Source: Anaerolineae bacterium (GTDB lineage Bacteria > Chloroflexota > Anaerolineae > JAADDB01). Taken from it: a DNA stretch of 53,204 nucleotides. The notes beneath the pieces were generated by a model that did not search any database, was not told the DNA's origin, and saw nothing but the letters and a program-made list of their open reading frames with translations. A program made the position numbers and the translations under genes. Positions 17,925-27,192 of this stretch are shown piece by piece. Each line of letters begins with the position of its first letter. Positions within the stretch are counted from its first letter, which is position 1. The stretch covers positions 1 through 53,204 of the forward strand of contig WFQU01000098.1 of the NCBI GenBank assembly GCA_015486845.1, read 5' to 3'.

Positions 17925-19501
17925 TTGTCGCCGAAAAAATGTCCTTCTCCTACGGAAAGCACGAGGTGTTACACGACATTTCATTACAAATCGCCGACGG
18001 TGCGTTTGTGTTAATCAGCGGTCCTTCCGGCAGCGGCAAGAGCACTTTAGCACGAACTTTCAACGGCTTGGCTTTCCAGACACAGCGGGGCGGAAAGATG
18101 ACCGGCGCACTACACGTGGACGGATTAAATGTGCGCCAGCAAGAAATCAGTGCGTTGGCAACACGCGTGGGCATGATTTTCCAAATCCCGGCCACCCAGC
18201 TTTTCAATCTGCGCGTCGAGGAAGAGATCGCCTTCGGGCCACACAACTTAGGTTGGAATGAGACAAAAATCCAACGGCAGGTGGGCTGGGCCATGGAAGC
18301 AGTCGGTATAACCCACCTCCGCCAAAGAGAAGTGCGTACGCTATCGGGTGGCGAAAAGCAACGCTTAGCCATCGCCAGCGTTTTGTCCATGGGTCCCCGC
18401 CATTTAGTGTTGGACGAACCAACGGCTGCGTTAGATATTCCCGGCACCCAACAAGTGTTGTCTACACTAACGGATTTGAACCAGAAAGAAGGACGCACTA
18501 TCGTCATCATCGAGCACCGCTTAGGCGAAGTAGCCCCTCACGCCAAATGGGCCATTTTGCTGCAAAATGGCCATGTCGCGGCGCAAGGTGAAACAGACTC
18601 CTTGCTCGGCAATCGAACTTTACGCCGGCAGTTAGGATTGCGCCGGCTCACCGACGAGCCGCAACACAATTGGCAAGAACTGTTAGTGCCGACTGAGCCG
18701 CCCAACACCAATCCATTGATCTCGTGCCACCACGTCACTGGTGGCTACCAAAAAGGGCAACCAATCATCAAAGACGTGAGTTTTCAATTGCACCAAGGAG
18801 AATTCGTTGCCTTAGTGGGCAACAACGGTAGCGGCAAGAGTACCATCGCACGCTATTTAGCGGGTTCGCTGCGTCCCTGGACAGGAGAAATCGAATTCGC
18901 CTGGGGTCCAAAACACGCCCGAGAGGGAGGGCAGGTGGCACTGCTCATGCAAAATCCTTTGCAGCAACTTTTTTGTGAACGGGTAGACGAAGAAGTGCGT
19001 TTCGGCCCCCAAAATTTCCGTCAATTGGACGAAACCCTGGTTCAGCGCGTGCTGGAAATTTTAGATTTGACGGCACTTACCCGACGGCCACTCTTTGCGC
19101 TAAGTCGCGGGCAACAACAACGGGTCGCGTTGGCATCGCTCTTAACACTTTCGCCGCGTTTACTTATCTTAGATGAACCGACCATGGGACAAGATTGGGG
19201 TCATTTGAGCCGTTTTATGGGCTATTTACAAACGCTCAATGCTCAAGGATTGACCATCTTGCTCATCACACACGATTACAAATTAGTGCATCGCTATGCG
19301 CATCGCGTCCTGCTCTTAGATCAGGGTCGGATCATACTCGAAGGCAAGCCGCAAATTGCGGTGCAAAAAACGGCTGAAAACGCCCCCTATCCCCCAACCT
19401 TGGGGGGAACGCACCCCCCAGAATTGGAGGCCGGGGATAACAACTCGGCCCAGCGACTAAAAGTCACGGCAACACCTGCAAAATCGCCCTACGGCAATTA
19501 G
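17921..19501 (+). CDS. ECF transporter duplicated ATPase subunit (EcfA-EcfA' fusion)
   Basis: Two Walker A sites (GPSGSGKST, GNNGSGKST) and two signatures (LSGGEKQRLAIASV, LSRGQQQRVALASL). Confidence 0.92.
   Translation: MIVAEKMSFSYGKHEVLHDISLQIADGAFVLISGPSGSGKSTLARTFNGLAFQTQRGGKMTGALHVDGLNVRQQEISALATRVGMIFQIPATQLFNLRVEEEIAFGPHNLGWNETKIQRQVGWAMEAVGITHLRQREVRTLSGGEKQRLAIASVLSMGPRHLVLDEPTAALDIPGTQQVLSTLTDLNQKEGRTIVIIEHRLGEVAPHAKWAILLQNGHVAAQGETDSLLGNRTLRRQLGLRRLTDEPQHNWQELLVPTEPPNTNPLISCHHVTGGYQKGQPIIKDVSFQLHQGEFVALVGNNGSGKSTIARYLAGSLRPWTGEIEFAWGPKHAREGGQVALLMQNPLQQLFCERVDEEVRFGPQNFRQLDETLVQRVLEILDLTALTRRPLFALSRGQQQRVALASLLTLSPRLLILDEPTMGQDWGHLSRFMGYLQTLNAQGLTILLITHDYKLVHRYAHRVLLLDQGRIILEGKPQIAVQKTAENAPYPPTLGGTHPPELEAGDNNSAQRLKVTATPAKSPYGN
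19383..19440. repeat. G/C-tract palindromic repeat (ccccc...ggggg), inside the ATPase 3' end
   Basis: tcccccaaccttggggggaacgcaccccccagaattggaggccgggg; related to 15452-15492. Confidence 0.7.
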
Positions 19502-19565
19502 CATGCACAACCTGCGCAGGCAGGTTTCGCAGTTGTGGCAGCGATTTCTAATCGCCGGGCGAAGC
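19449..19565 (+). repeat. Four-hairpin repeat, family A, copy 3
   Basis: cccagcgactaaaagtcacgg...gcgatttctaatcgccgggcgaagc. Confidence 0.9.
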
Positions 19566-19576
19566 AGACTGTGCGC

Positions 19577-19655
19577 ATCAGCGTTCTATTTTTCGGAGAA
19601 GAGGGTAGCCGAGGGCAATGCCCTCGGCTACCCTCCAGAGAAGTTTATTTTCACA
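19577..19655 (+). repeat. Palindrome repeat E (gggtagccgagggca/tgccctcggctaccc) flanked by ttcggag and tattttca
   Basis: Inverted copy at 34040-34112. Confidence 0.85.
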
Positions 19656-19785
19656 TGGGCCTGTGGCCTGCCTGTGCGAGCATGCAGACAGGCGCACCAC
19701 AGCGGATGAAAATGAAGATCAGCGTGCATCAGCGTTAATCAGCGTTCTATTTTCAGAGCATTCTATTTTCAAGGGAGGCAGTAAA

Positions 19786-20400
19786 ATGGCAAAGAAAGGT
19801 TTTTCAGTTCGAGAGTTGGTCTACATCGGCTTGTTTGGAGCGCTTTGGGGCGCGTTGGAAATGACTTTGGGGGCGACATTGCACAATATCAAGTTCCCAT
19901 TCACCGGCCTGGTCATGGGCGGCTTGGGCATGGCAGTGTTACTAACCGGTTATTACTTCGTGCCTAAGCGCGGTGCGTTGCTATCTATCGGCCTCGTCAC
20001 TCTCATTCTGAAAGGATTCAGCATAGGCGGCGTGGTGCTCAATCCAATGATCGCGATTTTCATGGAAAGCTTGCTGGCTGAGATTGGGTTGGTTATAGCC
20101 GGCAGCAAGCTACCAGGCTATCTGATGGCCGGCGGTCTGGGAGCAAGCTGGAACGTCATTCACCCCTTTTTCACGCAAGGTGTGTTGGCCGGCCAAGGAT
20201 GGTACGCCATTCTACAGCGCACGGTCAGTCGGGGCGCTAGAATGTTGGGACTTTCCCCTAACGCCGTCATCGCAGTCATGATTGCCTTGGTTGCCGTGTA
20301 TTTCATCGCCGGCGCTTTGGGCGGACTGGTAGGTTGGACGGTCAGCCGGACCGCGGCCCGGCGGCTAAACAGTTTCGACGAAGCAGAAGCATCATCTTGA
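19786..20400 (+). CDS. Predicted ECF transporter substrate-specific (S) component
   Basis: About 6 hydrophobic segments between EcfA and EcfT; ATG 19786 with SD aagggagg. Confidence 0.75.
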   Translation: MAKKGFSVRELVYIGLFGALWGALEMTLGATLHNIKFPFTGLVMGGLGMAVLLTGYYFVPKRGALLSIGLVTLILKGFSIGGVVLNPMIAIFMESLLAEIGLVIAGSKLPGYLMAGGLGASWNVIHPFFTQGVLAGQGWYAILQRTVSRGARMLGLSPNAVIAVMIALVAVYFIAGALGGLVGWTVSRTAARRLNSFDEAEASS

Positions 20401-21128
20401 TGAAAGGATCAACAAGCATCCAAGTGGATGCGCCACCTCGCCGGCGCATCCACTTGGGCACACGCGGCTATTTAACGTACTTCCTATTCACACTTTTCGT
20501 CAGCGTGCTGGCGCGGGGTAGCCGTTTGTTCATAGCCATCGGCGTTATTGTTGGATTGACGCTGCTCATTGCGCCCAGTGCGCTGCGCTTACTGCGAGAT
20601 TGGCGCTTCTGGTTATTCCCGCTTATTCTCATCGCCAGCAATCTCTGGATCTTGCCGGCCGATGCCTATTTCCATGGCATCCCTTACGCCCAAGCCGGCG
20701 TGAATCAAGGGCTGCAAATGTCGTTACGCAGCATCGGCATTATCCTGGGCATGCAAGGACTAAGTCGGAGCATCTCCATCAGCGAGATGGCCGCGCTGCT
20801 GGAACGGGTTAGCCGGCCCGGATTAGGGTTCGCTCTCGGTGTAGCCATCAATATGCTGCCACTGCTGCAAGAAAACGCACACAACAGCTTTCAGGCACTA
20901 AAAATGCGCGGCGGCCTGCGCCACCGCAGACTGCAATCGTTGCGCCTACTTTTCATCAGCGTGTTAGTCAGCACCTTGCGAGATGCTGAAGATATTGTCG
21001 CCGCCGCCCAGGCACGCGCCTTTCGCCCCGACCAGGCCCAACGGCAAGCATTAATAACTAGTGACCAAGACAAACCCCTGGCTATTGGCCTCATCTTGTT
21101 AACGGCCTTGCTAATCTGGCCTCTCTAA
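20400..21128 (+). CDS. ECF transporter transmembrane (T) component
   Basis: EcfT/CbiQ-type: RGSRLF, ALKMRGG, AAQARAF; ATG overlaps the previous stop (TGATG). Confidence 0.85.
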   Translation: MKGSTSIQVDAPPRRRIHLGTRGYLTYFLFTLFVSVLARGSRLFIAIGVIVGLTLLIAPSALRLLRDWRFWLFPLILIASNLWILPADAYFHGIPYAQAGVNQGLQMSLRSIGIILGMQGLSRSISISEMAALLERVSRPGLGFALGVAINMLPLLQENAHNSFQALKMRGGLRHRRLQSLRLLFISVLVSTLRDAEDIVAAAQARAFRPDQAQRQALITSDQDKPLAIGLILLTALLIWPL

Positions 21129-21185
21129 CGCCGTTGCACTAAGTCGCCTCTCGCTGCACCATTCTACCTGTTCGTTGATAAAGCA

Positions 21186-22133
21186 TTAAAAACTGCGACC
21201 GTGACTCCAATAGAGGGCCAGTGCGCCAACAGCCGCCGCATCGATGACCAACGCGAACAAAGGACCTAAACAAGGCACACCGCGGGCAACCAGTACCAAC
21301 AAGAAAACGCCCAACGCCGCAGCTAAAGCTGAGCGGTGGGGCTCGTCAATAGACAGGCCTAAGTTAGAGAAGAACAAATCGCCGAGCAGTGCACCAATGG
21401 CAGCCCATCCGACTAGCCCGGCCACGAACAGCAAAAGAATAATCAGTATGCCTAGCAAAGAAAGACAAATCGTGACAATCGTGATCGCGGCCAGCAAAGC
21501 CAGCAATACCAGCAAAATCAGGCCAACCACAAAAGCTAAAACACTCTCACGCCGCAGAACGTCAGCCGTCCCGGCAACACCTTGCGGCCAAATTACCGTG
21601 ACGAACCACGCCAGCGCAGCCGCGACCAAGGCCGTCAAAACAGTCTTGAACGCCCACCAGATTAGCCCCAATAGCGAGCCACCAAATCCAAAAACGCCAA
21701 AATCCGCCCGTCCGAAGTCATCGAAAGGAAACAGGTGCCACGTCGTGTGAAAGCCGCCCCGGTTGACATGTCCACCGATCCGAGCCATTGGCGCTCGCTG
21801 CAAATCACCGCCACGGACCGTGACATTGCCGCCTACATCGGCCTGGTCGCCCAAGTAAAGATTTCCCCCAACAACAATTAAGTTGCCATCGATACGCCCG
21901 TCGATCCGGGCGTCGCCACCGGTAACCGTCACATTGCCGGCCACGGTACTCCCAGCGGCTGTGCTCAGGTCACCGCCCACTACAATCAAATCCGTACTTA
22001 CACGCTCACCAGCAGCCAAAGAAAAATCGTGCCCCACAATCACCTGATTGGGCAAAACCGCATTAGCCTGCGCTGACAAAGGTAGCAGTAACAAAAGCAA
22101 CAACGGCCCTATCAATCGCCAGCGTTTCATCAT
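21186..22133 (-). CDS. Exported membrane protein with bactofilin-like beta repeats
   Basis: Signal peptide MMKRWRLIGPLLLLLLLPLSAQA; repeats VVGGDLSTAAGSTVAGNVTVTGGDARIDGRIDGNLIVVGG; C-terminal TM segments. Confidence 0.65.
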   Translation of the reverse strand: MMKRWRLIGPLLLLLLLPLSAQANAVLPNQVIVGHDFSLAAGERVSTDLIVVGGDLSTAAGSTVAGNVTVTGGDARIDGRIDGNLIVVGGNLYLGDQADVGGNVTVRGGDLQRAPMARIGGHVNRGGFHTTWHLFPFDDFGRADFGVFGFGGSLLGLIWWAFKTVLTALVAAALAWFVTVIWPQGVAGTADVLRRESVLAFVVGLILLVLLALLAAITIVTICLSLLGILIILLLFVAGLVGWAAIGALLGDLFFSNLGLSIDEPHRSALAAALGVFLLVLVARGVPCLGPLFALVIDAAAVGALALYWSHGRSF

Positions 22134-22241
22134 TTTTGACCCCCTAATCTTAATATGCTCTCGGAATGGTTGACATTTCCCACCAACGCGGCTATAACAA
22201 GCCGGTAACAGTTTCATTTTCCCGAAAGGAGCGCAAGAAAA

Positions 22242-23270
22242 ATGCACGATCAATTTTACATTGCCATCGAAGGTCCCATCGGTGTCGGCAAAACAACGTT
22301 AGCCCGGCTGCTCAGCCAAGCATTCAACAGCGAGTTGCTATTGGAAGTTTTCGAAGAGAATCCGTTTCTCAGCGACTTCTATGCCGACCGACAACGCTAT
22401 GCTTTCCAAACCCAGATTTTCTTCTTGCTCAGCCGATATAGCCAACAATATGGCCACGTACAACCTATTTTAGCACATTCTGCGTTAATAAGCGATTATC
22501 TTTTCGCGAAAGACAGGCTCTTCGCCCACTTGAATCTGCAAGGGGATGAAATCAATGTCTATGAACGGGTACACCAGGCTTTGAGCGCCAATATTCCAAC
22601 GCCGGATTTGGTGGTCTATTTGCGCGCCAGCAACGATACTTTGATGCACCGCATTGTTTCCCGGGATCGGCCTTACGAACGCAACATGGATCGGTCGTAT
22701 ATTGCCGCGCTAAGCCAGGCCTACGACAACTTTTTCCATGAGGATACCGGCCTGAACATATTGACGATTGACACAGACGAGATCGACATCGTTTCCCGAC
22801 TCGAGGACCGGGCCAACGTTATCGGCCGGGTACGTGCTGCTTTAGAGGAAGGTGCCACTCAAGCCTTGTTGCCCGGCCTGGAACAAATCGTTCCGGCCCC
22901 CGCCGGCAGCCACAGCCAAACCGATCACCGCCGCTTAGGCGATTTTCAGCGTTGGCACAAAGCGTTAGACCACGAAAAAGGATTCCACAACGATATTTAT
23001 ATGAACTTCATTGCCCTCAACGAAGAGATCGGCGAAGTGGCCAAACTTCTAAAACTCAGTTGGATGAAACAGATCACCCTGACGGAAAAGGGGATGCCTC
23101 TATCGCAAGCCGAACGACAAGCAATACGAGGACACCTGCCAGAACTGAAAGAAGAGTTAGCCGATGTTTTAGCGTTCGTGCTGAAAATCGCCAACGATTT
23201 GGACATCGATTTAGAAACCGCCTACATTGAGAAAATGACCCACAACTGGACGAGGATGTGGGAACCATGA
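22242..23270 (+). CDS. Deoxynucleoside kinase fused to a MazG-like NTP pyrophosphohydrolase domain
   Basis: P-loop IEGPIGVGKTTLARLL and RDRPYERNMD; C-terminal LNEEIGEVAKLL...LKEELADVLAFVLKIAND. Confidence 0.85.
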   Translation: MHDQFYIAIEGPIGVGKTTLARLLSQAFNSELLLEVFEENPFLSDFYADRQRYAFQTQIFFLLSRYSQQYGHVQPILAHSALISDYLFAKDRLFAHLNLQGDEINVYERVHQALSANIPTPDLVVYLRASNDTLMHRIVSRDRPYERNMDRSYIAALSQAYDNFFHEDTGLNILTIDTDEIDIVSRLEDRANVIGRVRAALEEGATQALLPGLEQIVPAPAGSHSQTDHRRLGDFQRWHKALDHEKGFHNDIYMNFIALNEEIGEVAKLLKLSWMKQITLTEKGMPLSQAERQAIRGHLPELKEELADVLAFVLKIANDLDIDLETAYIEKMTHNWTRMWEP

Positions 23271-23917
23271 ACCCACAACAATATTATTTCATTGTCATCG
23301 CCGGCAATATCGGCGTGGGAAAATCAACATTAACCGAAATGCTCAGCAGCGAACTTGGTTGGGCGCCGTTCCTCGAGGCAGTCGTCGAGAATCCCTATCT
23401 CGCCGATTTCTACACTGACATGAAGCGGTGGAGCTTCCACTCCCAGGTTTTCTTCCTTAGCCGACGCTTGCGCCACCATTACCAGTTATTGCAGGAAAAG
23501 AACTCGGTCATCCAGGATCGCAGCGTCTACGAGGATGCCGAAATCTTCGCCGAAAACTTGTACCGGCAAGGCGCTATGTCCGCCAGAGATCATGCAACGT
23601 ACCGGGGTATCTACCAAGTCGTCACCGAAATTCTGCCGCCGCCCAATTTGATCGTCTATTTGCGGGCATCGGTACGAACATTGCAAGCACGTATTGCCCG
23701 GCGTGGTCGGCAATACGAGCAAAGTATAGACCCCGCCTATTTAGCACAATTGAACAGCCTGTACGATGAATGGGCAGTCAATTTCCGGCTTAGTCCCGTG
23801 CACAGCATCGACACCGACCCGCTGGATTTTGTCCAGCGACCAAAAGATTTCAGCCAAATCGTACAGCGTGTGAAACAAGCGTTAAAGCACACAGCGGCGG
23901 CGCCCACTACCTCGTGA
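23267..23917 (+). CDS. Deoxynucleoside kinase
   Basis: IAGNIGVGKSTLTEML, QDRSVYEDAEIF, YLRASVRTLQARIARRGRQYEQ. Confidence 0.88.
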   Translation: MNPQQYYFIVIAGNIGVGKSTLTEMLSSELGWAPFLEAVVENPYLADFYTDMKRWSFHSQVFFLSRRLRHHYQLLQEKNSVIQDRSVYEDAEIFAENLYRQGAMSARDHATYRGIYQVVTEILPPPNLIVYLRASVRTLQARIARRGRQYEQSIDPAYLAQLNSLYDEWAVNFRLSPVHSIDTDPLDFVQRPKDFSQIVQRVKQALKHTAAAPTTS

Positions 23918-24464
23918 GGAACAGCTCCGGGCGCAACAACGGCACTAAAGCGAATTGCAGCGCCCGGGCTAGATAATCGATACGTTGCACAGCGCCAAAA
24001 GTCAACGCGGCCACCGCCCCGCCCTGCTGCCGATCAGCCATGGCGCCCCATAAACCTTCCACCAGCGGCCCCAGTTCTTCACCAGCAGCCAGCCGTGCTC
24101 GCCAGGCCAGGGGCAACGGCACCAGACCGCCGTGGCCGTAGGAAAGGTGCCCCGTAGCCGGGCGTAAAACAGCCGCCCACGCCGTGATGAAAAACGCACC
24201 CAGCGCCTCTGCATAAACGGCGCCCCCTTCCAACCCGACCGTCAAATCAGCGTCAGGGCGCAAACGAGCTGCAGCTCGCGCCCGGTTGGCCGCGCCGGCG
24301 GCTGTTTCCTCTTCCCCGCACGGCTGAGCGGCAACGCCAGAAAGTGCGCTAACCGTTTCAACAACAGCCTCAGGCCAGCGCCGAGCTATCACCTGCTGAC
24401 AGGCAGTCAGCTTGGCCCGGTTGCGCGAACCCACAACCACCAGCATCGGCTGGAACGTTGACAC
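23907..24464 (-). CDS. yjjX: Inosine/xanthosine triphosphatase-like (YjjX family)
   Basis: VVVGSRNRAKLTACQQVI, AANRARAA, VGLEGGAVY. Confidence 0.82.
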   Translation of the reverse strand: MSTFQPMLVVVGSRNRAKLTACQQVIARRWPEAVVETVSALSGVAAQPCGEEETAAGAANRARAAARLRPDADLTVGLEGGAVYAEALGAFFITAWAAVLRPATGHLSYGHGGLVPLPLAWRARLAAGEELGPLVEGLWGAMADRQQGGAVAALTFGAVQRIDYLARALQFALVPLLRPELFLTR

Positions 24465-24467
24465 CTG

Positions 24468-25448
24468 TCAGCGACTCCCCCGGGAAACCACCGGCGTGAT
24501 ATCCAACATGGTGTGCAGGCCTGGTGGTGCTGTCAACAAACTGCGAATGGCGTTGATGGTAATGGCCGCTGTAGCCCAGTCACCTTGCAAATCGGAGAGC
24601 GTCACACGAAAAGGCAACACGCCTTCATAAACCACTTCACCGCCCGCATTTTCTTCTTCCAGCGCCATAGTCAACGATAACCGTATCCGCTCTTCGCCGG
24701 CGATAACGCCAACTGCAGTCTGCGTGCCGCCAATGACAAAGCCCGGTTGCACTGATCCCAAGAGCGATTTATAGGAACGCTTAGCAACCAGAAGTTCATG
24801 CCCCAAGCGAATCTCGTCTACCTGCCAATCTAACGCCGCAGCCAGCAGTGTCAACGACGTAGCCAAGCCTACATGCCCCATTTTGCCAGCAGCAAAAGCG
24901 AAATTGGCGTCCTCCGGCTTCATCCCGACACCCATTTTCTGCTGCAGTTGCCGGCGACGCTGCGTGAGATTTACCCGCCGGTGCACTTCTATCCTTTTCA
25001 CATCCGGCAACGGCGCCGAAGCCAGAAAAGGCAACGCGTCCATGGCAAAGCCAGGATTAATGCCAGTACCCAAAACGCCCACACTCTTGCTGCGCGCTAA
25101 GCTATCCATTTCTTTCCACAACGCTGCGTTATCCGCCGTCGGATAAGCCAGCTCTTCACAAGTCGAAACAATGGATACTCGGGCCAGAATAATCGGCTTG
25201 ATTTGCGCCAAAAGAGCGTCCAAATGCGACGAAGTGGTCACTACAGCCACATCGGGATACCAATCCCGCAGTGGTTCCAGGTCGCCATTGACCACGATGC
25301 CTCGCGAACAGGAGAAACCACACACTTCGCCGAGATTCTTACCCATTTTATCGGGGGCGATATCCACAGCGCCAACCAATTCCATGTCATCCCGTTCACT
25401 GATAAGCTGTGCCGTCCGGCACCCAATGGGGCCTAATCCCATCTGCAT
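24468..25448 (-). CDS. Dihydrodipicolinate reductase-like / 2,4-diaminopentanoate dehydrogenase-like oxidoreductase
   Basis: N-terminal Rossmann MQMGLGPIGCRTAQLISERDDMELVGAVDIAPDKMGKNLGE; GTGINPGFAMD. Confidence 0.65.
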   Translation of the reverse strand: MQMGLGPIGCRTAQLISERDDMELVGAVDIAPDKMGKNLGEVCGFSCSRGIVVNGDLEPLRDWYPDVAVVTTSSHLDALLAQIKPIILARVSIVSTCEELAYPTADNAALWKEMDSLARSKSVGVLGTGINPGFAMDALPFLASAPLPDVKRIEVHRRVNLTQRRRQLQQKMGVGMKPEDANFAFAAGKMGHVGLATSLTLLAAALDWQVDEIRLGHELLVAKRSYKSLLGSVQPGFVIGGTQTAVGVIAGEERIRLSLTMALEEENAGGEVVYEGVLPFRVTLSDLQGDWATAAITINAIRSLLTAPPGLHTMLDITPVVSRGSR

Positions 25449-25576
25449 CACTCGAAACACAGTAAACACTCCTTTCTAAAATCATCGGGCCACGGCTTAA
25501 GTCATGGCTTTACTTCTGGTGAATAAAATTCGCGACGACCTCTGCCCAACTAACCTACGCCAGAATTAGAACAATT

Positions 25577-26788
25577 TCAGCAGTCGGCTAATTGAATGTT
25601 ATCCGCCCGCAACAAACGCAGACGCACTGCATTCAAGGCAGAGCGGGCTATCCAACCGTGGCTCACTTCATCATTGCCATTAAAAGGCAAAGTAGTCACT
25701 ATCGGAGTCGTATCCGCGACCAAAGCGAGGAAGGTCACGCCCGGTTGTTCTCCAGGCTCGGGGAAACGCCCGCCGCCGGGAACACCGGTGAGCGCCAGAC
25801 CAAAATAGCCTTCGCCGGCAGCTTGTTGGGCTAATGTGCGGGCATCCGTCTCAGTAGTCGCCGTCATCTGCCCGGCAGGAACCGACAGCCAGCGGAAGAA
25901 GCCAGCCTGCCACAGCGCTTCCCAGCCGGCAAAAGCCGCTTCAGCGATAGCTGTGCGGGCAACAACAACCTTCAGACGGTTCTGCTGCAACAGATTCATG
26001 ATCACCTGCGCCAAAGTGTCCTCATCCTGGCCGAAAATAGCATCGCCCAATCGCCGCTTAATTTCGGCTACCACGGGCGCCAATAACCGATCCGCTTCTG
26101 CCTCATTGGGCGCTTTAGCTGTCACGCGGACATCAGTCTCGCCTTCGTGGGCAGCCAAACCAACCGTGGGGTTCGACATTGTCTCGAAATCAGCAATCAG
26201 CACATCAATGTGACTTTCGCCTACCCCAACGGTGTGTAGCACGACTGCTTTAATCAGCGCTGAAGGCGTTTCACTTCGTCGTTGCAAATACGGCAACACA
26301 TCGTGAGACAACAGATATTTCATCTCGCGCGGCACGCCGGGCAACGAAATGACAATCCCCGACGCAGCCTCAACGATAAACGCCGGCGCAGTGCCCACCG
26401 GGTTATGGACAACGATAGCTCCGACAGGCAAATAAGCCTGGCGTAAATTATTCTGGCCCATTTCGCGCCCTAAGCGCTTGAACAAAGCCCCGACATCCGC
26501 GATTAAGTCCTCACGCAATTGCAATGGTTGCTGCGTTGCCGCGGCAACCGCTTCACGGGTCATATCATCCACCGTAGGACCCAATCCCCCGGTCGTAATG
26601 ACGACATCGGAGCGGGACAAAGCTGCCTGCAAGGCCTGGACAATACGTTCCCTGTTATCGCCAACAGTCGTTTTGATGTAAAGATTAACGCCGATCTGGC
26701 GCAGCGCACGAGCAATGTCGCGGGCATTGGTGTCCACAATTTCCCCCAGCAACAATTCCGTGCCAATAGAAAGAATTTCAGCATTCAT
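25577..26788 (-). CDS. cinA: CinA-like protein (MoCF domain plus C-terminal CinA domain)
   Basis: MNAEILSIGTELLLGEIVDTNA, ITTGGLGPTVDD, LPGVPREM. Confidence 0.92.
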   Translation of the reverse strand: MNAEILSIGTELLLGEIVDTNARDIARALRQIGVNLYIKTTVGDNRERIVQALQAALSRSDVVITTGGLGPTVDDMTREAVAAATQQPLQLREDLIADVGALFKRLGREMGQNNLRQAYLPVGAIVVHNPVGTAPAFIVEAASGIVISLPGVPREMKYLLSHDVLPYLQRRSETPSALIKAVVLHTVGVGESHIDVLIADFETMSNPTVGLAAHEGETDVRVTAKAPNEAEADRLLAPVVAEIKRRLGDAIFGQDEDTLAQVIMNLLQQNRLKVVVARTAIAEAAFAGWEALWQAGFFRWLSVPAGQMTATTETDARTLAQQAAGEGYFGLALTGVPGGGRFPEPGEQPGVTFLALVADTTPIVTTLPFNGNDEVSHGWIARSALNAVRLRLLRADNIQLADC

Positions 26789-26924
26789 AGTTGTAGCTCC
26801 TTTGCAATTGAGATAGAATTAGCCTATTATAGCTTATCGCCACGCGCCGCCAAACCTTGGCCACGACACTTTGAGTTGGGCCGTTCCAATCGGTACATTC
26901 CGTCAACAGGTGCTATAATAATAT

Positions 26925-27150
26925 ACCAGTGAAATTCTTGTACACTGAGCAAAGATTTGACGCAGAGGCACAAGAGACGCAGCGGCAAAAAACGGTTAAC
27001 GCCAAGCCGCAAAACGGGCTAAGAACGCAATGAGAAACTTTTAATAGCCTTTGCATTTTGCCGACTTTGCCTTGATTTTAATCTCTGCGCCTCAGCAGCT
27101 CCGCGTCGGGTGTTTGGTTCTGGCTTGCCCAGGTTAGGGTTTTAGCGTAG
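26925..27150 (-). repeat. About 200-bp dispersed repeat family G
   Basis: Reverse complement aligns with 41905-42125 (gacgcggagc-gctga-gcgcagagattaaaatcaaggcaaagtc...ctctgcgtcaaatctttgctcagtg-acaagaatttc). Confidence 0.85.
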
Positions 27151-27192
27151 GATATCAGGCGAAGTATTCAAATAATCATGTGAGGCAACAGC

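Noticed and set aside
19503-19738. Small plus-strand ORFs between EcfA and the S component
   Set aside because: They translate repeat elements A, D and E and have no credible start context; similar peptides arise from the 34 kb repeat island.
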